The position numbers were made by a program, and so were the translations under genes. Below the pieces are notes generated by a model. That model did not search any database. It was given only the letters and a program-made list of their open reading frames with translations, and had not been told where the DNA came from. A stretch of DNA of 64,000 nucleotides, from assembly GCA_034509735.1 (NCBI GenBank), contig JACGWO010000012.1, forward strand, positions 930,001 to 994,000. Reading direction: 5' to 3'. This document shows, in pieces, positions 47,263 through 57,303 of the stretch; positions within the stretch are counted from its first letter, which is position 1; each line of letters begins with the position of its first letter. This DNA is from Sesamum alatum. Its lineage: Eukaryota > Streptophyta > Magnoliopsida > Lamiales > Pedaliaceae.

Positions 47263-48084
47263 TTTCTCAAAAGCCTATATTATCAAAGTTATAACACCTG
47301 AACAGTGGGAAGGAGATTTGTATCGATTTAAAGAAATTGTGCCTGACACCAAGTATCCTCATAGGAATAAATTATATTTCAATTATTTTGATTATATCAA
47401 AGCATGGGACATCGCCCTCTGCTACGAAAATAGACAAAGAAAACATAGCTGGTTTCTGCAGTTCAAAGAACTTAAGACATTTAATTTCCCACAATGATTC
47501 ATATGTTGGTTTGCTAATTGGGGATTATATCCTATTATTTTACCACATAAAATTAGATTGATTTATGAAGACTTTGTCAAGACCAATGTGTCAATGAAAG
47601 CTTATGGGCTTATGTTTACAGCTCTTTATCAAATACCATGGACTATTCGGTGGGATGTAGTTGTATCAAAAAGGACATTGCAAAACTTAGGAGAAAGTTT
47701 TTAAAATATTCCTTATTTAGGAGGAAGAATACTTATTAAATGGTGGGATAAATTTGAATTCTTCAAAGACTCAGTCTTCTCTGTACGAGGGATCATTGAC
47801 TTGGAACCAATTACACCGAATAAATCAACAAAGTCGAAAAAGGAAATTTCTGAAGTATTGAAGGAATTGCTTTCAAGTGCATCAAAGAAGGACTTGAAAA
47901 ATCAAATCAAAGAGTTGCTCGAGTCATCAGATGACGAAGACGAAGAGATGAGCCAGAATACAGAGCACTCAGATCCTATGCAAGATGCACAAGATCCTTA
48001 TCAGTGGCACAAAGGCCAACTTCATTACAAGGACTCCATGATTGGAGACAAACCACTGTTCAGCAACAGTAAAGAACTCTCCAT

Positions 48085-48100
48085 TGACGTAAAGATGATG
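48085..48100 (+). promoter_or_regulatory. as-1-like element upstream of viral promoter
   Basis: TGACGTAAAGATGATG, two TGACG-like half sites spaced like the as-1 element of caulimovirid promoters, 125-140 bases upstream of the TATA box. It lies inside the last codons of ORF2. Binding by TGA-type bZIP factors is inferred from the family. Confidence 0.5.
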
Positions 48101-48224
48101 GGATGTCATCGGAATGACATAAAGATGACTTAAAGTAGATTCTCATATCTTTAAAGATAAGATTTTCTTATCTTCAGATATCTTTAGGAGATTTCCTCTG
48201 ATCTCCCGAGTGTTCTCCCCTCCT

Positions 48225-48230
48225 TATAAA
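48225..48230 (+). promoter_or_regulatory. Pararetrovirus TATA box
   Basis: CTTATAAAAGGAGAG context, about 90 bases downstream of the ORF2 stop, as expected for the promoter of the greater-than-genome-length RNA. The transcription start is inferred near 48255. Confidence 0.75.
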
Positions 48231-48317
48231 AGGAGAGTAGTATAGGTTCTAGGGAGGTATCGTAGAAAACTCAGCCTTGTTACTATCTTTGTAATACTAC
48301 TTTCATACGTATTGTAA

Positions 48318-48408
48318 GCCTTGTTCTTGTGATAACAAAATATCAGCTGTGAACGTAGTCTTCGTTCTTAGTCATTTTCGTTTCGGAAGCTGGTACCCTA
48401 GAGGTATC
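48318..48408 (+). repeat. Right terminal repeat of pararetrovirus
   Basis: Repeats 40549-40702 with one ~60-bp gap, ending in GGTATC, i.e. the first bases of the primer site, where satellite resumes. Confidence 0.85.
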
Positions 48409-50559
48409 TATTCCCTTTTATCTTTGTCATATCGAGGGCTTGGAGAACCTTCATAAACAATCTTACGTCCGGAGACATGCCTAATACTCAACGCAATCGT
48501 ACGAAACACCTTGTGCTTTCAGTCCTTATCATTAACTGATAGACAACTCATTTTTGGCTATAAATATATTCGTATTGACTCTAATAATCAATATTAAAGC
48601 CACTCTTTGATTATATGACTAGGACTCCATCTTATTCAACATAAAAATGCACTAGTACTACATCTAAAACACTCTTTTGACCCATGGACTCAGCTTTGTA
48701 CCTTTGCACAATGAAAAACTCCTTTAAACAAATATAGACACTTATTCCCTTTTATCTTTGTCATATCGAGGGCTTGGTTAACGTTTGTAATCAATCGTAC
48801 GTCCGGATATATGCCTAATACTCAACACAATTGTAGGAAACATCTTGTATTTTCAGTCCTTATCATTGATTGATAGATGACTCTTCCTTGGCAATAAATA
48901 TATTCGTATTGACTATAATAATCAATATTAAAGTCACTATTCGATTATACGACTAGGACTCATTCTTATTCAATATAAAAATGCACTAGTACTACATCTA
49001 AAACACTCTTTGAGCCATAGACTCAGCTTTGTACCTTTGCACAACGACAAACTCCTTTAAACAAGTTTAGACACTAATGCACTTTTATTTTTGCCATATT
49101 GAGGGTTTGGAGAACCTTCATAATCAATCGTACGTCCAGATACATGCCTAATACTCAACACAATCGTAAGAAATACCTTGTGCTTTCAGTCCTTATCATT
49201 AACTAATAGATAACTCATTTTTGTATAAATATATTCGCATTGACTCTAATAATCAATATTAAAGACCCTCTTCGATTATATGACTAGGATTCCATCTTAT
49301 TCAACATGAAAATGCACTAGTACTACATCTAAAACATTTTTTTGACCCATGGACTCAGCTTTGTACCTTTGCACAACGACAAGCTCCTTTAAACAAATTT
49401 AGACACTTATTCTATTTTATCTTTGTCATATCGAGGGCTTTGGTCAACGTTCTTAATCAATCATACGTCCGGATACACACCTAATACTCAACACAATCGT
49501 AGGAAAGACCTTGTGCTTTCTATCATTATCATTGACTAATAGATGACTTATTTTTGCTATAAATATATTCGTATTGACTCTAATAATAAATATTAAATCC
49601 ACTCTTCGACTATACGACTAGGACACAATCTCATTCAACATAAAATGCACTAGGACTACATCTAGAACCCTATTTTGAGCCATGGACTCAGCCTTATATC
49701 TTTTGCGCAACGACAAACTCCTTTAAACAAGTTTAGAAACTAATGCACTTTTATCTTTGCCGTATCAAGGGCTTGGAAAACCTTCATAATCAATCGTACG
49801 TCCGAAGACATGCCTAATACTCAACACAATCTTAGGAAACACCCTGTGCTTTCAATCCTTATCATTAACTGATAGATAACTCATTTTTGGTTATAAATAC
49901 ATTCGTATTGACTCTAATAATCAATATCAAAGCCACTCTTTGATTATATGACTAGGACTCCATCTTATTCAACAGAAAAATGCACTAGTACTACATCTAA
50001 AACACTCTTTTGAGCCATGGACTCAGCTTTGTACCTTTGCACAACGACAAACTCCTTTAAATAAATTTAGGCACTTATTCCATTATATCTTTGCCATATC
50101 GAGGGCTTGGTCAACGTTCATAATCAATCATACGTCCGGATACATACCTAACACTCAACACAATCATAGGAAACACCTTGTGTTTACAGTCCTTATCGAT
50201 GACTGATAGATGACTCTTTTTTTGCTATAAATATATTCGTATTGACTCTAATAATCAATATTAAAGCCACTCTTAGATTATATGACTAGGACTCAATCTT
50301 ATTCAATATAAAAATGCACTAGTACCAAATCTAAAACACTCTTTTGAGCCATAGACTCAGCTTTGTACCTTTGCACAATGACAAACTCCTTTAAACAAAT
50401 TTAGACACTTATTCCCTTTTAACTTTTCCATATCGAGGGCTTGGTCAACATTTGTAATCAATCGTACGTCCGGATACATGCCTAATACTTTAACACCATC
50501 ATAGGAAACACCTTGTGCTTGCAGTCCTTATCATTAACTGATAGATAACTCATTTTTTG
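48409..50559 (+). repeat. Satellite array, segment 5 (~6.5 monomers)
   Basis: Resumes at TATTCCCTTTTATC, about 60 bases further along the monomer than where segment 4 stopped, so satellite was lost or rearranged at the viral insertion. It ends with CATTTTTTG (50551-50559), the left TSD of the Mutator-like element. Confidence 0.95.
50551..50559 (+). repeat. 9-bp TSD of Mutator-like element (left)
   Basis: CATTTTTTG, repeated at 51990-51998. The intact satellite reads CTCATTTTTTGCTATAAAT, so excision of element plus one copy restores it exactly. Confidence 0.9.
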
Positions 50560-50689
50560 GGGATATTTAAATAAAAAATGCAAAAAAAAATAAAAAATTT
50601 GACAAAATGGGGGTATTTTTATCCCGTTTAATATATAGGCGAAGCCGGGGTTACAGACCCCGGGTTCTGCGAAGGTGTCAGGAAAAAGT

Positions 50690-50716
50690 GAAGTCGAACT
50701 CCTTGAGTTCGACTTC
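50690..50716. repeat. Subterminal hairpin in left arm
   Basis: GAAGTCGAACTC-CTT-GAGTTCGACTTC, a perfect 12-bp stem with a 3-base spacer. It is preceded at 50641-50667 by a second GC-rich palindrome (GAAGCCGGGG and CCCCGGGTTC). Confidence 0.9.
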
Positions 50717-51698
50717 CACTTTTCCTTTTTTTTTTAATAAATTATTATTATTTATTATTATTATTATAAAATATTATTATTATTATTACTACGTATAATT
50801 TATATTTAAATGTACAACTAAAAATATAGGGATAAAAATTCAACACTTGAAAACCAGCTTTGTTATGTTAATACTTACCTATAATATGGTAATTTACACT
50901 GTTTGTTTTCACTAACTTTCTAATTGGTATGTCCTCATTTCATGCACTTGCCATCTCTATTGTAATTATTATTATTACGTATAATTTATATTTAAATGTA
51001 AAACCAAAAATATAATATAAGACAAAAAAAATATAATTACATCAAAAAAATTATATTTAAATCAAAAAATAAAATTTTAAAAAAATTAATTATAATAATT
51101 ACAAGGGATAATTATATTTACACCCCCTCACCTGTTTTTAATAATTGAAATATTAAATCATTCAATTTAATATATATTTATAAAATTAGTTACTAGTTTA
51201 TAAGTTTGAATTAAAAAATTATCATACTTGAAATAAATTATTTAAAATTATTAAAATTGAAAAAATATTTATCCTCTATTTTTATTTATAACTAAATGTT
51301 ATTAAAATTAATATATTGTAATTCAAAATAATTTATGAATTTTATATAAATCATATCAGAATTAGTACAATAAGTAATTTATTTATTAAAAAAAAAGATA
51401 TTGAGTTGCCCTGAATCCACACTGTACATGTCCTGTCCTGGTTAATTATTTTATTCCGTTGCATAATAAAGAAACTCTGAATGAGGCAATTTGGTACCTT
51501 CATATTACACACAATCAAAGAACAATAGAGATGGCAACTGCATGAAATGAGGACATACCAATTAGAAAGTTAGCGAAGGCAACAGTGTAAAATTACCACA
51601 TTATAGGTAAGTACTAACATAATAAGTTGGTTTTCAAGTGTTGAATTTTATCCCTATATTTTTGGTTGCACATTTAAATATAAATTATACGTAGTAAA

Positions 51699-51738
<40 letters not shown>

Positions 51739-51786
51739 TATTTATAATAATAATAATAATTTATAAAAAAAAAAAAAGAAAAAGTG

Positions 51787-51861
51787 GAAGTCGAACTCAA
51801 GGAGTTCGACTTCCACTTTAAAAAAGGAAAAGTAGAAGTCGAACTCCTTGAGTTCGACTTC
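51787..51861. repeat. Two subterminal hairpins in right arm
   Basis: The same GAAGTCGAACTC palindrome occurs twice, at 51787-51813 and 51835-51861, against once in the left arm. The GC-rich palindrome follows at about 51894-51913. The extra copy partly explains why the right arm is ~54 bp longer. Confidence 0.9.
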
Positions 51862-51989
51862 ACTTTTTCCTGACACCTTCACAGAAGCCGGGGTCTGTAA
51901 CCCCGGCTTCGCCTATATTATTAAACGGGGATAAAAATACCCTATTTTGTTAAAAAAAAAAATTTTGCATTTTTTTATTTAAATATCCC

Positions 51990-52144
51990 CATTTTTTGCT
52001 ATAAATATATATTTGTATTAACTATAATAATCAATATTAAAGCTACTCTTCGATTATATGACTAGAACTCCATCTTATTCAATATTAAAAATGCACTAGG
52101 ACTACATCTAAAACACTCTTTCGAGCCAAGACTCAGCTTTGTAC
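51990..52144 (+). repeat. Satellite, segment 6
   Basis: Right TSD and the rest of the interrupted monomer, ending at GCTTTGTAC where a minus-strand LINE tail starts. Confidence 0.92.
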
Positions 52145-52492
52145 TTTTTTTTTTAGGTAAATGTAAATTTCATAAATACAGGAGAGTCTACAACAATGAC
52201 AAAGGAAAAAACGCCCTGTCCGGAGAGTGCTCCCAGGAAGGCAACAGCGATCCAGCAATCCTGGGCACAAAGCAATATCAACAGGCCAACCCCAACAAGG
52301 GGGCAAAAGAGGAACCACAACAACAAGCTAACCCAAAGAACAGAACTACAAAAGAACAGACCAATCACGACAGTAAGCCGAACCAAAAACAACAAGGGGG
52401 AAATTCAACAAGCTAACCCCAAAATCAGCAATCAACAGTCAACAACAATCATCAATCAAACAAGAATCAGCAATCAGCAATCATTTAACAGG
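52145..52492 (-). mobile_element. LINE 3' end fragment (5'-truncated)
   Basis: Plus strand starts with ten T then AGGTAAATG, i.e. on the minus strand a 3' UTR ending ACATTTACCT and poly(A). It resembles the LINE-1 3' terminus (7200-7340: CCCAGGATTG, TTGCCTTCCT, ATTTACCT). Only the 3' UTR is present, as expected for 5'-truncated LINE insertions. No clear TSD; about 4 bases of satellite are missing at the join. The frame 52196-52516 is an artefact. Confidence 0.82.
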
Positions 52493-52830
52493 GTGCACAA
52501 CGACAAACTCCTTTAAACAAATGTAGACACTTATTCCCTTTTAATCTTTGCCATATCAATGGCTTGGTCCAGCCTTCATAATCAATCGTACGTCCGGATA
52601 CATGCCTAATACTCAACACAATCGTAGGAAACACCTTATGCTTTCAGTCCTTATCATTGACTGATAGATGACTCATTTTTTGCTATAAATATACTCGTAT
52701 TGACTCTAATAATCAATATTTAAAGCCACTTTTTCGATTATATGACTAGGACTCCATCTTAATTCAACATTGAAATGCACTAGTACAACGTCTAAAACAC
52801 TCTTTTGAGCCATGGACTCAGCTTTGTACC
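52493..52830 (+). repeat. Satellite, segment 7 (one monomer)
   Basis: One monomer from GTGCACAACGAC to GCTTTGTACC. It stops at nearly the same monomer position as segment 6. Confidence 0.92.
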
Positions 52831-53150
52831 TGATGTGAACACCGAGGGCATCCAACGAGCTAAAGAAATTCAAGATCAATTCACCAAGACTTAACCATTG
52901 GAAGTGGGCCAATGACAAGAGGAAGGTTGAAGAGAATGCAAGAAGCAATTCAAGCCCAATCCAACTTAATATTTTCTAATGAATTAAGTCACAATTGGAG
53001 GCCCAACATGAGTGCTTAATTTCAATAATTCAAGCCCAAGGAAGCCCATAATAAGAGCCCAAATTCGTGTTAAGAGCACTCTTAAGACATTTGTTGTGTG
53101 TTGTGGCTTATCCATCTTAGATGCATTTTTTTTATGTCATTTACATTTCT
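52831..53150 (+). repeat. Gypsy LTR-like sequence including integrase tail codons
   Basis: Starts TGATGTGAACACC right after satellite GTACC. Translation gives an integrase-tail-like reading, with GPMTRGRLKRMQEAI at 52889-52940 and a stop at 53009-53011, comparable to GPITRARGKKMNKAL of the gypsy at 1-3962. The following CAAGCCCAAGGAAGCCCAT recalls CAAGCCCAAAAAGAAAGTCC there. A sequence that begins TGATG and contains pol-tail codons is what a 5' LTR of a CRM-type element looks like. No PBS was found downstream, so it is truncated. Alternatively it is just a broken pol end. Confidence 0.55.
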
Positions 53151-53193
53151 TTTTTCACTTCTTGTGTTATGGAATATGAGATTTTGAGAATGA

Positions 53194-53432
53194 CCACGTT
53201 AGCTAGAACAAACTATTTGGTTTAACTCGATAAAATCAACCTCCCCGAGGAAGATTATGTTAGCTAGAGGAGGCTACTTGGTTCATTCGCTAAAGGTTAT
53301 TCTTCCTTGAGATTGACCATGTTAGCTAGAAAAAACCACCTGGTTCATCGCTAAAAATCAACCTCCTCGAGGAAGATTACGTTTAGCTAGAAGAGGCCAC
53401 GTGGTTCACTCGCTAAAAGGTTACTCTTGATT
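53194..53432 (+). repeat. Four ~60-bp tandem units in alternating A-B-A-B form
   Basis: Each unit contains GTTAGCTAGA followed by a TGGTT(C/T)A and CGCTAAA-like core. Units 1 and 3 continue AATCAACCTCC-CGAGGAAGATTA; units 2 and 4 continue GGTTA-TCTTC/GATTGA. This suggests a duplicated dimer. Function unknown. Confidence 0.75.
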
Positions 53433-53726
53433 GAAAATTCTCCTAGTGAAAAGAGTTCGTTGGAAAATAAGGGTTTATCAAACCACTAAAACTTGTCCAA
53501 TAAATGAATGGGGACTTATGAGTATGAGGCATGAAATGATGCAATAGTATTTTCTCATGCTATCGATCAGTGCACCTTTCACTAGTTGAAAAGCGCTATT
53601 TTCAGCGATTTTTTGACAAGGGTAGAGAATTAAAGAATGTGAACATTATGGTTCCATGTAATGATAAAGAGCGAAAGTGCCATGTCTGATTATGTTGGAC
53701 AAATATTAAGGAATATAAAACTGCAA

Positions 53727-54300
53727 ACGAATCATGATTCTAATCTCTTAGCAGCTGCATGAGCTTGCAAAAGGAAAAGAATCTAACATTTCTAGAAATG
53801 TCTAGAACTTAAATGGCGGCAAGACCATTTTGCATTTCACTTGGGTAGATGCAATTTTTCGAATGCAGCCTACAAAGTGCCTCTACGAAATTCTCCAACT
53901 CTTATTAATGTGGTAGCAAGCATATGGCATGTACATACTGAATTGGCAAGATATGAACAAAAGGTTCACAGAGAAATGAGCGCATCTCTTAAAAATCTTT
54001 CACTCTCATAGTTAAGACTTTATTGACCTCACGGATCTAAAAAAGGTTCCTTCTAAAGGAATCATGATTCTAATCTCTTAGCAGTTGCATGAGCTTGCAA
54101 AAGAAAAAGAATCTAACATTTCTAGAAATGTCCAGAACTTAAATGGCGCAAGACCATTTTGCATTTCACTTGGGTAGATGCAATTTTCGAATGCAGCCTA
54201 CGAAGTGCCTCTACGAAATTCTCCAACTCTTGTTAATGTGGTAGCAAGCATATGGCATGTACCTACTGAAATTGGCAAGATATGAATAAAAGGTTCATGG
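53727..54300 (+). repeat. Direct duplication of ~240 bp
   Basis: 53727-53967 and 54059-54295 share ATCATGATTCTAATCTCTTA, the TCTAGAAATGTC core and GTGGTAGCAAGCATATGGCA with a few mismatches and indels. Between them lies 53969-54061, whose inverted copy is at 54324-54415. Confidence 0.88.
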
Positions 54301-54415
54301 AAAAATTAGTCGCACAATATAGATTCCTTTAGAAGGAACCTTTTTTAGATCCGGAGGTCAATAGAGTCTTAACTATGAGAGTGAAAGATTCTTAAGAGAT
54401 GCACTCATTTCTCTG
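53969..54415. repeat. Inverted repeat ~92 bp, arms 53969-54061 and 54324-54415
   Basis: GAGAAATGAGCGCATCTCTT in the left arm matches the complement of AAGAGATGCACTCATTTCTC in the right arm; TTAAGACT and GGTTCCTTCTAAAGGAA match likewise. The arms flank the second direct-duplicate unit, so the block was duplicated and partly inverted. Confidence 0.85.
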
Positions 54416-56737
54416 CAATGATGATGTTTTATTCATCTTTAGTTGCAAGAGATAATTGAAGCGACTCAAAAGTCAGTGGGGAGTGTCTGACTATTCCACA
54501 AATAAAGAGTGAACATTAATAATGTTTCCCCCTCGTCTATATGAGACTGAATGGGTTTCCTCCACAAGTATTTTGATGGATATTGATGAGTCAAGAATTG
54601 ACTTCACGTAACACTTCTGGTGCTTAAAGGGAATTTATAAGCCTGATGACTAAGAACAAGGTTGATCTTCTATTTATGTGCAAGATCATTTTGAAACATG
54701 TGGTTTCTAAAAGGTCAAGTGCAAAGTAGATAAGTATAAAGGTCAACTGACGGCAAAATATTTACGCCCACTGAGGGGTGTAGTTTTTGAGACATTCTCC
54801 TTGATAATGAGATTTGTCTGAACTCACCATAGCCACTATCGCCACTTTCACCTAGGTGCTTCTAGCTGATGATAGTTGACATATCCAATTAAATGTGGAC
54901 ATGATATGATGATCATGTGGATCTTCTAGTTAATTCAAGTTGAGGGGCAAGCGCAAGTTTGGTGCTTGCAAGCTCCATTTTATAACTTAAATTATTGTCC
55001 ATGTAGTGATAATATCGATTCCATCGAGCTATCATTTGATAGGCTTAACGATGATCGAGATGACCACCAGATATGTCAAAATTGTGAGAGAATTAGCTCT
55101 CATCGATGCGGGCGAATAAGTTTGATGGCTAGAAGTGATGTGGAGATATCGCCAAATAGAGTGGCAGTCTTTCGCATGGACATAGGAGCAAGTATGATGC
55201 ATACTTAGTGTTCATACACTAAAATTGTATACGTATCATACTATCCTAATTGATACTCCATAACCACAACGTTCTTAGTTAAGGGAGATGCCTTAAATTG
55301 AAAGAAGAAAAGAAATGATGTGTTCGTGGGCGCTGTAGAATGTTTGATGCGCAATATGTGTGCACAACTAGTCCTGTGATCAATAATTAGAATGGTGAGT
55401 AGATATCGAAGTGATCCTTGATGCACATATCGTGATGCAACAAAGTGATCTATGAAAGTAATCTAAGATCAGACTAAAAAACTATTTGGTCATGATCCAT
55501 ATGTAATGCACATAGCGAAAACTCTGTGTATACTTTTGGGCGCCAAAGTATTGTTGGAGGACCTAGTATACAGATGCCAAATATTATTGATAAGATATGC
55601 GCATAATCAATTATTCTCCAACATGTTCTACGAGCGGTATGAGCGCTCATCCCTTTTACCAAGCCTTGGTATTGATGAAGGCATATTAGTGGTAAAGGAT
55701 CATGTAGAACTTGATTCTTATGGCTTGTGAGAACATAAGATTGGTACTGAATTATGAAATGTCACTAGGCCCTGATTGGCGCTCTCACACGGGTAATCGC
55801 CCTGGCGCTGCGATAGCGAGCAGGATGAGACTTGAAAAGATCATTTCGCACTAGTGAGTCATGCAAATGATCACCTTCGCACTTGAGAAGTGGGGAAGGA
55901 TAACGTATAATGAATAGTCGCCTTGGCTAGAGAAGCTAAGATGAGATCACATATTTGATCGATAATGAAGTATGTCCGAACTTCATAAAAGGCCTATTAT
56001 CGAGCTGAACATGCGAACTACTAGAGGGCATTAAGAGAGTGACTGTCTGGTAGTGCGCAAGTTAGGCGCTTGGATAGCGACTGGACTTAAGTTTCATACG
56101 ATGTTGAGAGCTGTGACATGCCCAAGTTGAGTGGGAGCTCCAACATAGCATGTGATCATACTACATGTGCGTTTAGATGACCTACTATAGGGAGTGACTG
56201 AATAGGTCCCTGCTTCGTCACTGTGTGAGCCCATACAATCTCTTGTACCTTTTGGGACTCAAGACCATGTCATGAGGCATAAGTACTTTAGCCTGCTTTC
56301 CAATGGCCACAAGTGATCCGGTCTGTCGGAGCATGTCTAGGAAAGCTGCAAGGCCAAACTGATTGATGTGAGAGGCCGAGGAAGAACCAAGTTGGTGACG
56401 CACTTATGTTCTATTGTTCATAGCCTAGGCGACTTAGTCGGAATATGTTTGACTAGTCATGAACGTAGAAGCATATCTGAGAGGGTCAAGCATGCTCTAT
56501 TTGTTGAGGAATCTAGAGATGCTTGATCAAGTGTGTCCACGAGGTTTGGGGTACACAACGAGTTTTCTTTGGAGTTGATGAGTTATGTTAGTATTGGTGA
56601 TAACTTAATATAACTCTCCTCATGTTTTCTCTTTTCTTGCTTGGTCGCACGCCTTACTCCTTGTATGAAAGAGGGGATGGGAGATGAGATATTTTGGATT
56701 GGAGAGGCTATGTCAAATATGTATGAGTGGGAGATAT
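54416..56737. other. Unassigned, decayed non-coding stretch
   Basis: About 2.3 kb without a credible gene. The longest frames (54966-55208, 55506-55730) show no family signature; DIGASMMHT at about 55178-55204 faintly recalls an aspartic-protease DSGAS motif, not enough to call. Many ATGs and GAGTGGGAG-like tracts (56129 and 56727) suggest ancient retroelement internal DNA. I see no promoter or RNA gene. Confidence 0.5.
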
Positions 56738-57276
56738 TAAATATCATCCATATTTCACAAGAGTTTGATGTCTCCCAAAACTCCTAGTTAGGGAGGACTC
56801 CTCTTGTGTGAAGAGTTTGTAGTCCTCTAGAGTTTGTATTAGGGTTGGACTCCTCTCTTGCACACCTATAAATAGGATGCTCCTATGGAATGACAAACAT
56901 AATTACTATTTGAAGTACACTCTCCCAAAAGCCTCTCACCAAATACTCTCTCTGTTCTCTCTTGGAGTATCACCAAAAGTCTCCGAGGGTTTAAGGCGTG
57001 TAAACTCTAGTGGATAGCTCTGGTAGCAATCTACGTGGAGCGAGAGAAGGGCGATCGTGACAAGGAAGAGAACGTGCTAGGAGATACGTGGATTCGTAGG
57101 GCGTGCTTGCAAATCCAAGAGATCATAGGAAGCTTGTAGACGAGCCACAAAGATCTGGGTGTCACAAAGTTAATTCTGCTGCGTGTTGACATACCATAGC
57201 ATTGAGGTAATCACCGGAACCGATTATGTGCAATATGTGTTAATTGTGCTTCACATATATGCTATATTTTCCTACA
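56738..57276 (+). repeat. Putative solo or 3' LTR of a copia-like element
   Basis: Preceded by a purine-rich GAGTGGGAGAT (56727-56737), like the copia PPTs here. It has a promoter-like CCTATAAATAGGATGC (56865-56880) and ends ...TTCCTACA before LINE-2 sequence. No PBS or partner LTR is present. Boundaries are approximate and the call is an inference from these three features. Confidence 0.4.
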
Positions 57277-57303
57277 AGAAGCTTTGAAGCTTGTCAAAGA
57301 ATC

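Larger units (their letters stand above)
46714..48133 (+). pseudogene. Pararetrovirus ORF2 (unknown function)
   Basis: The ATG at 46714 overlaps the polyprotein stop as ATGA. The reading is interrupted by TAG at 46864, by a 74-bp triplication (47041-47262), by a stop and frame change near 47495 and by TAA near 47702. Recognisable stretches are YIPISTNWISPIEGKYM, FDYIKAWDIALCYENR and KHSWFLQF. The tail 47801-48133 has charged, coiled-coil-like residues (KKDLKNQIKELLESSDDEDEE) and ends at a stop at 48131-48133. It resembles the downstream ORF of florendoviruses in position; no function is known to me. Confidence 0.75.
40551..48408 (+). mobile_element. Endogenous pararetrovirus (Caulimoviridae, florendovirus-like)
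   Basis: A 7.86-kb insertion with leader and PBS, movement-protein-like, coat-protein-like, protease, RT and RNase H regions in that order, then a separate ORF2 and a promoter. The absence of integrase and the movement-coat-protease-RT-RNase H order identify a plant pararetrovirus. ORF2 after the polyprotein and the Met-tRNA PBS suggest the florendovirus group (inference from known genome plans). Sequence just upstream of the PBS is repeated at the right end, which stops within the PBS, so this is about one genome length with short terminal redundancy. No TSD is seen, fitting non-integrase joining. Many stops and frameshifts make it a fossil. Confidence 0.9.
50560..51989. mobile_element. Non-autonomous Mutator-like element with long terminal inverted repeats
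   Basis: 1,430 bp bounded by GGGATATTTAAATA and its inverse. Arms 50560-50963 and 51532-51989 are inverted copies (for example GGCGAAGCCGGGGTTACAGA near 50638 and its complement near 51895, and ATGTCCTCATTTCATGCA near 50930 and its complement near 51560). The 9-bp TSD is the Mutator hallmark, and terminal repeats of ~400 bp fit TIR-MULEs. The interior (50964-51531) is AT-rich with no transposase, so movement would need a partner. Any short frames (50607-50798, 51654-51863) lie in the arms and are not genes. Confidence 0.85.

Noticed and set aside
52196..52516. 106-codon plus-strand frame
   Set aside because: It covers the complement of a LINE 3' UTR and runs into satellite; no protein signature.
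54966..55208. 80-codon frame with DIGASMMHT resembling a protease motif
   Set aside because: A single weak motif with no flanking copia or gypsy protease residues; recorded only as unassigned.
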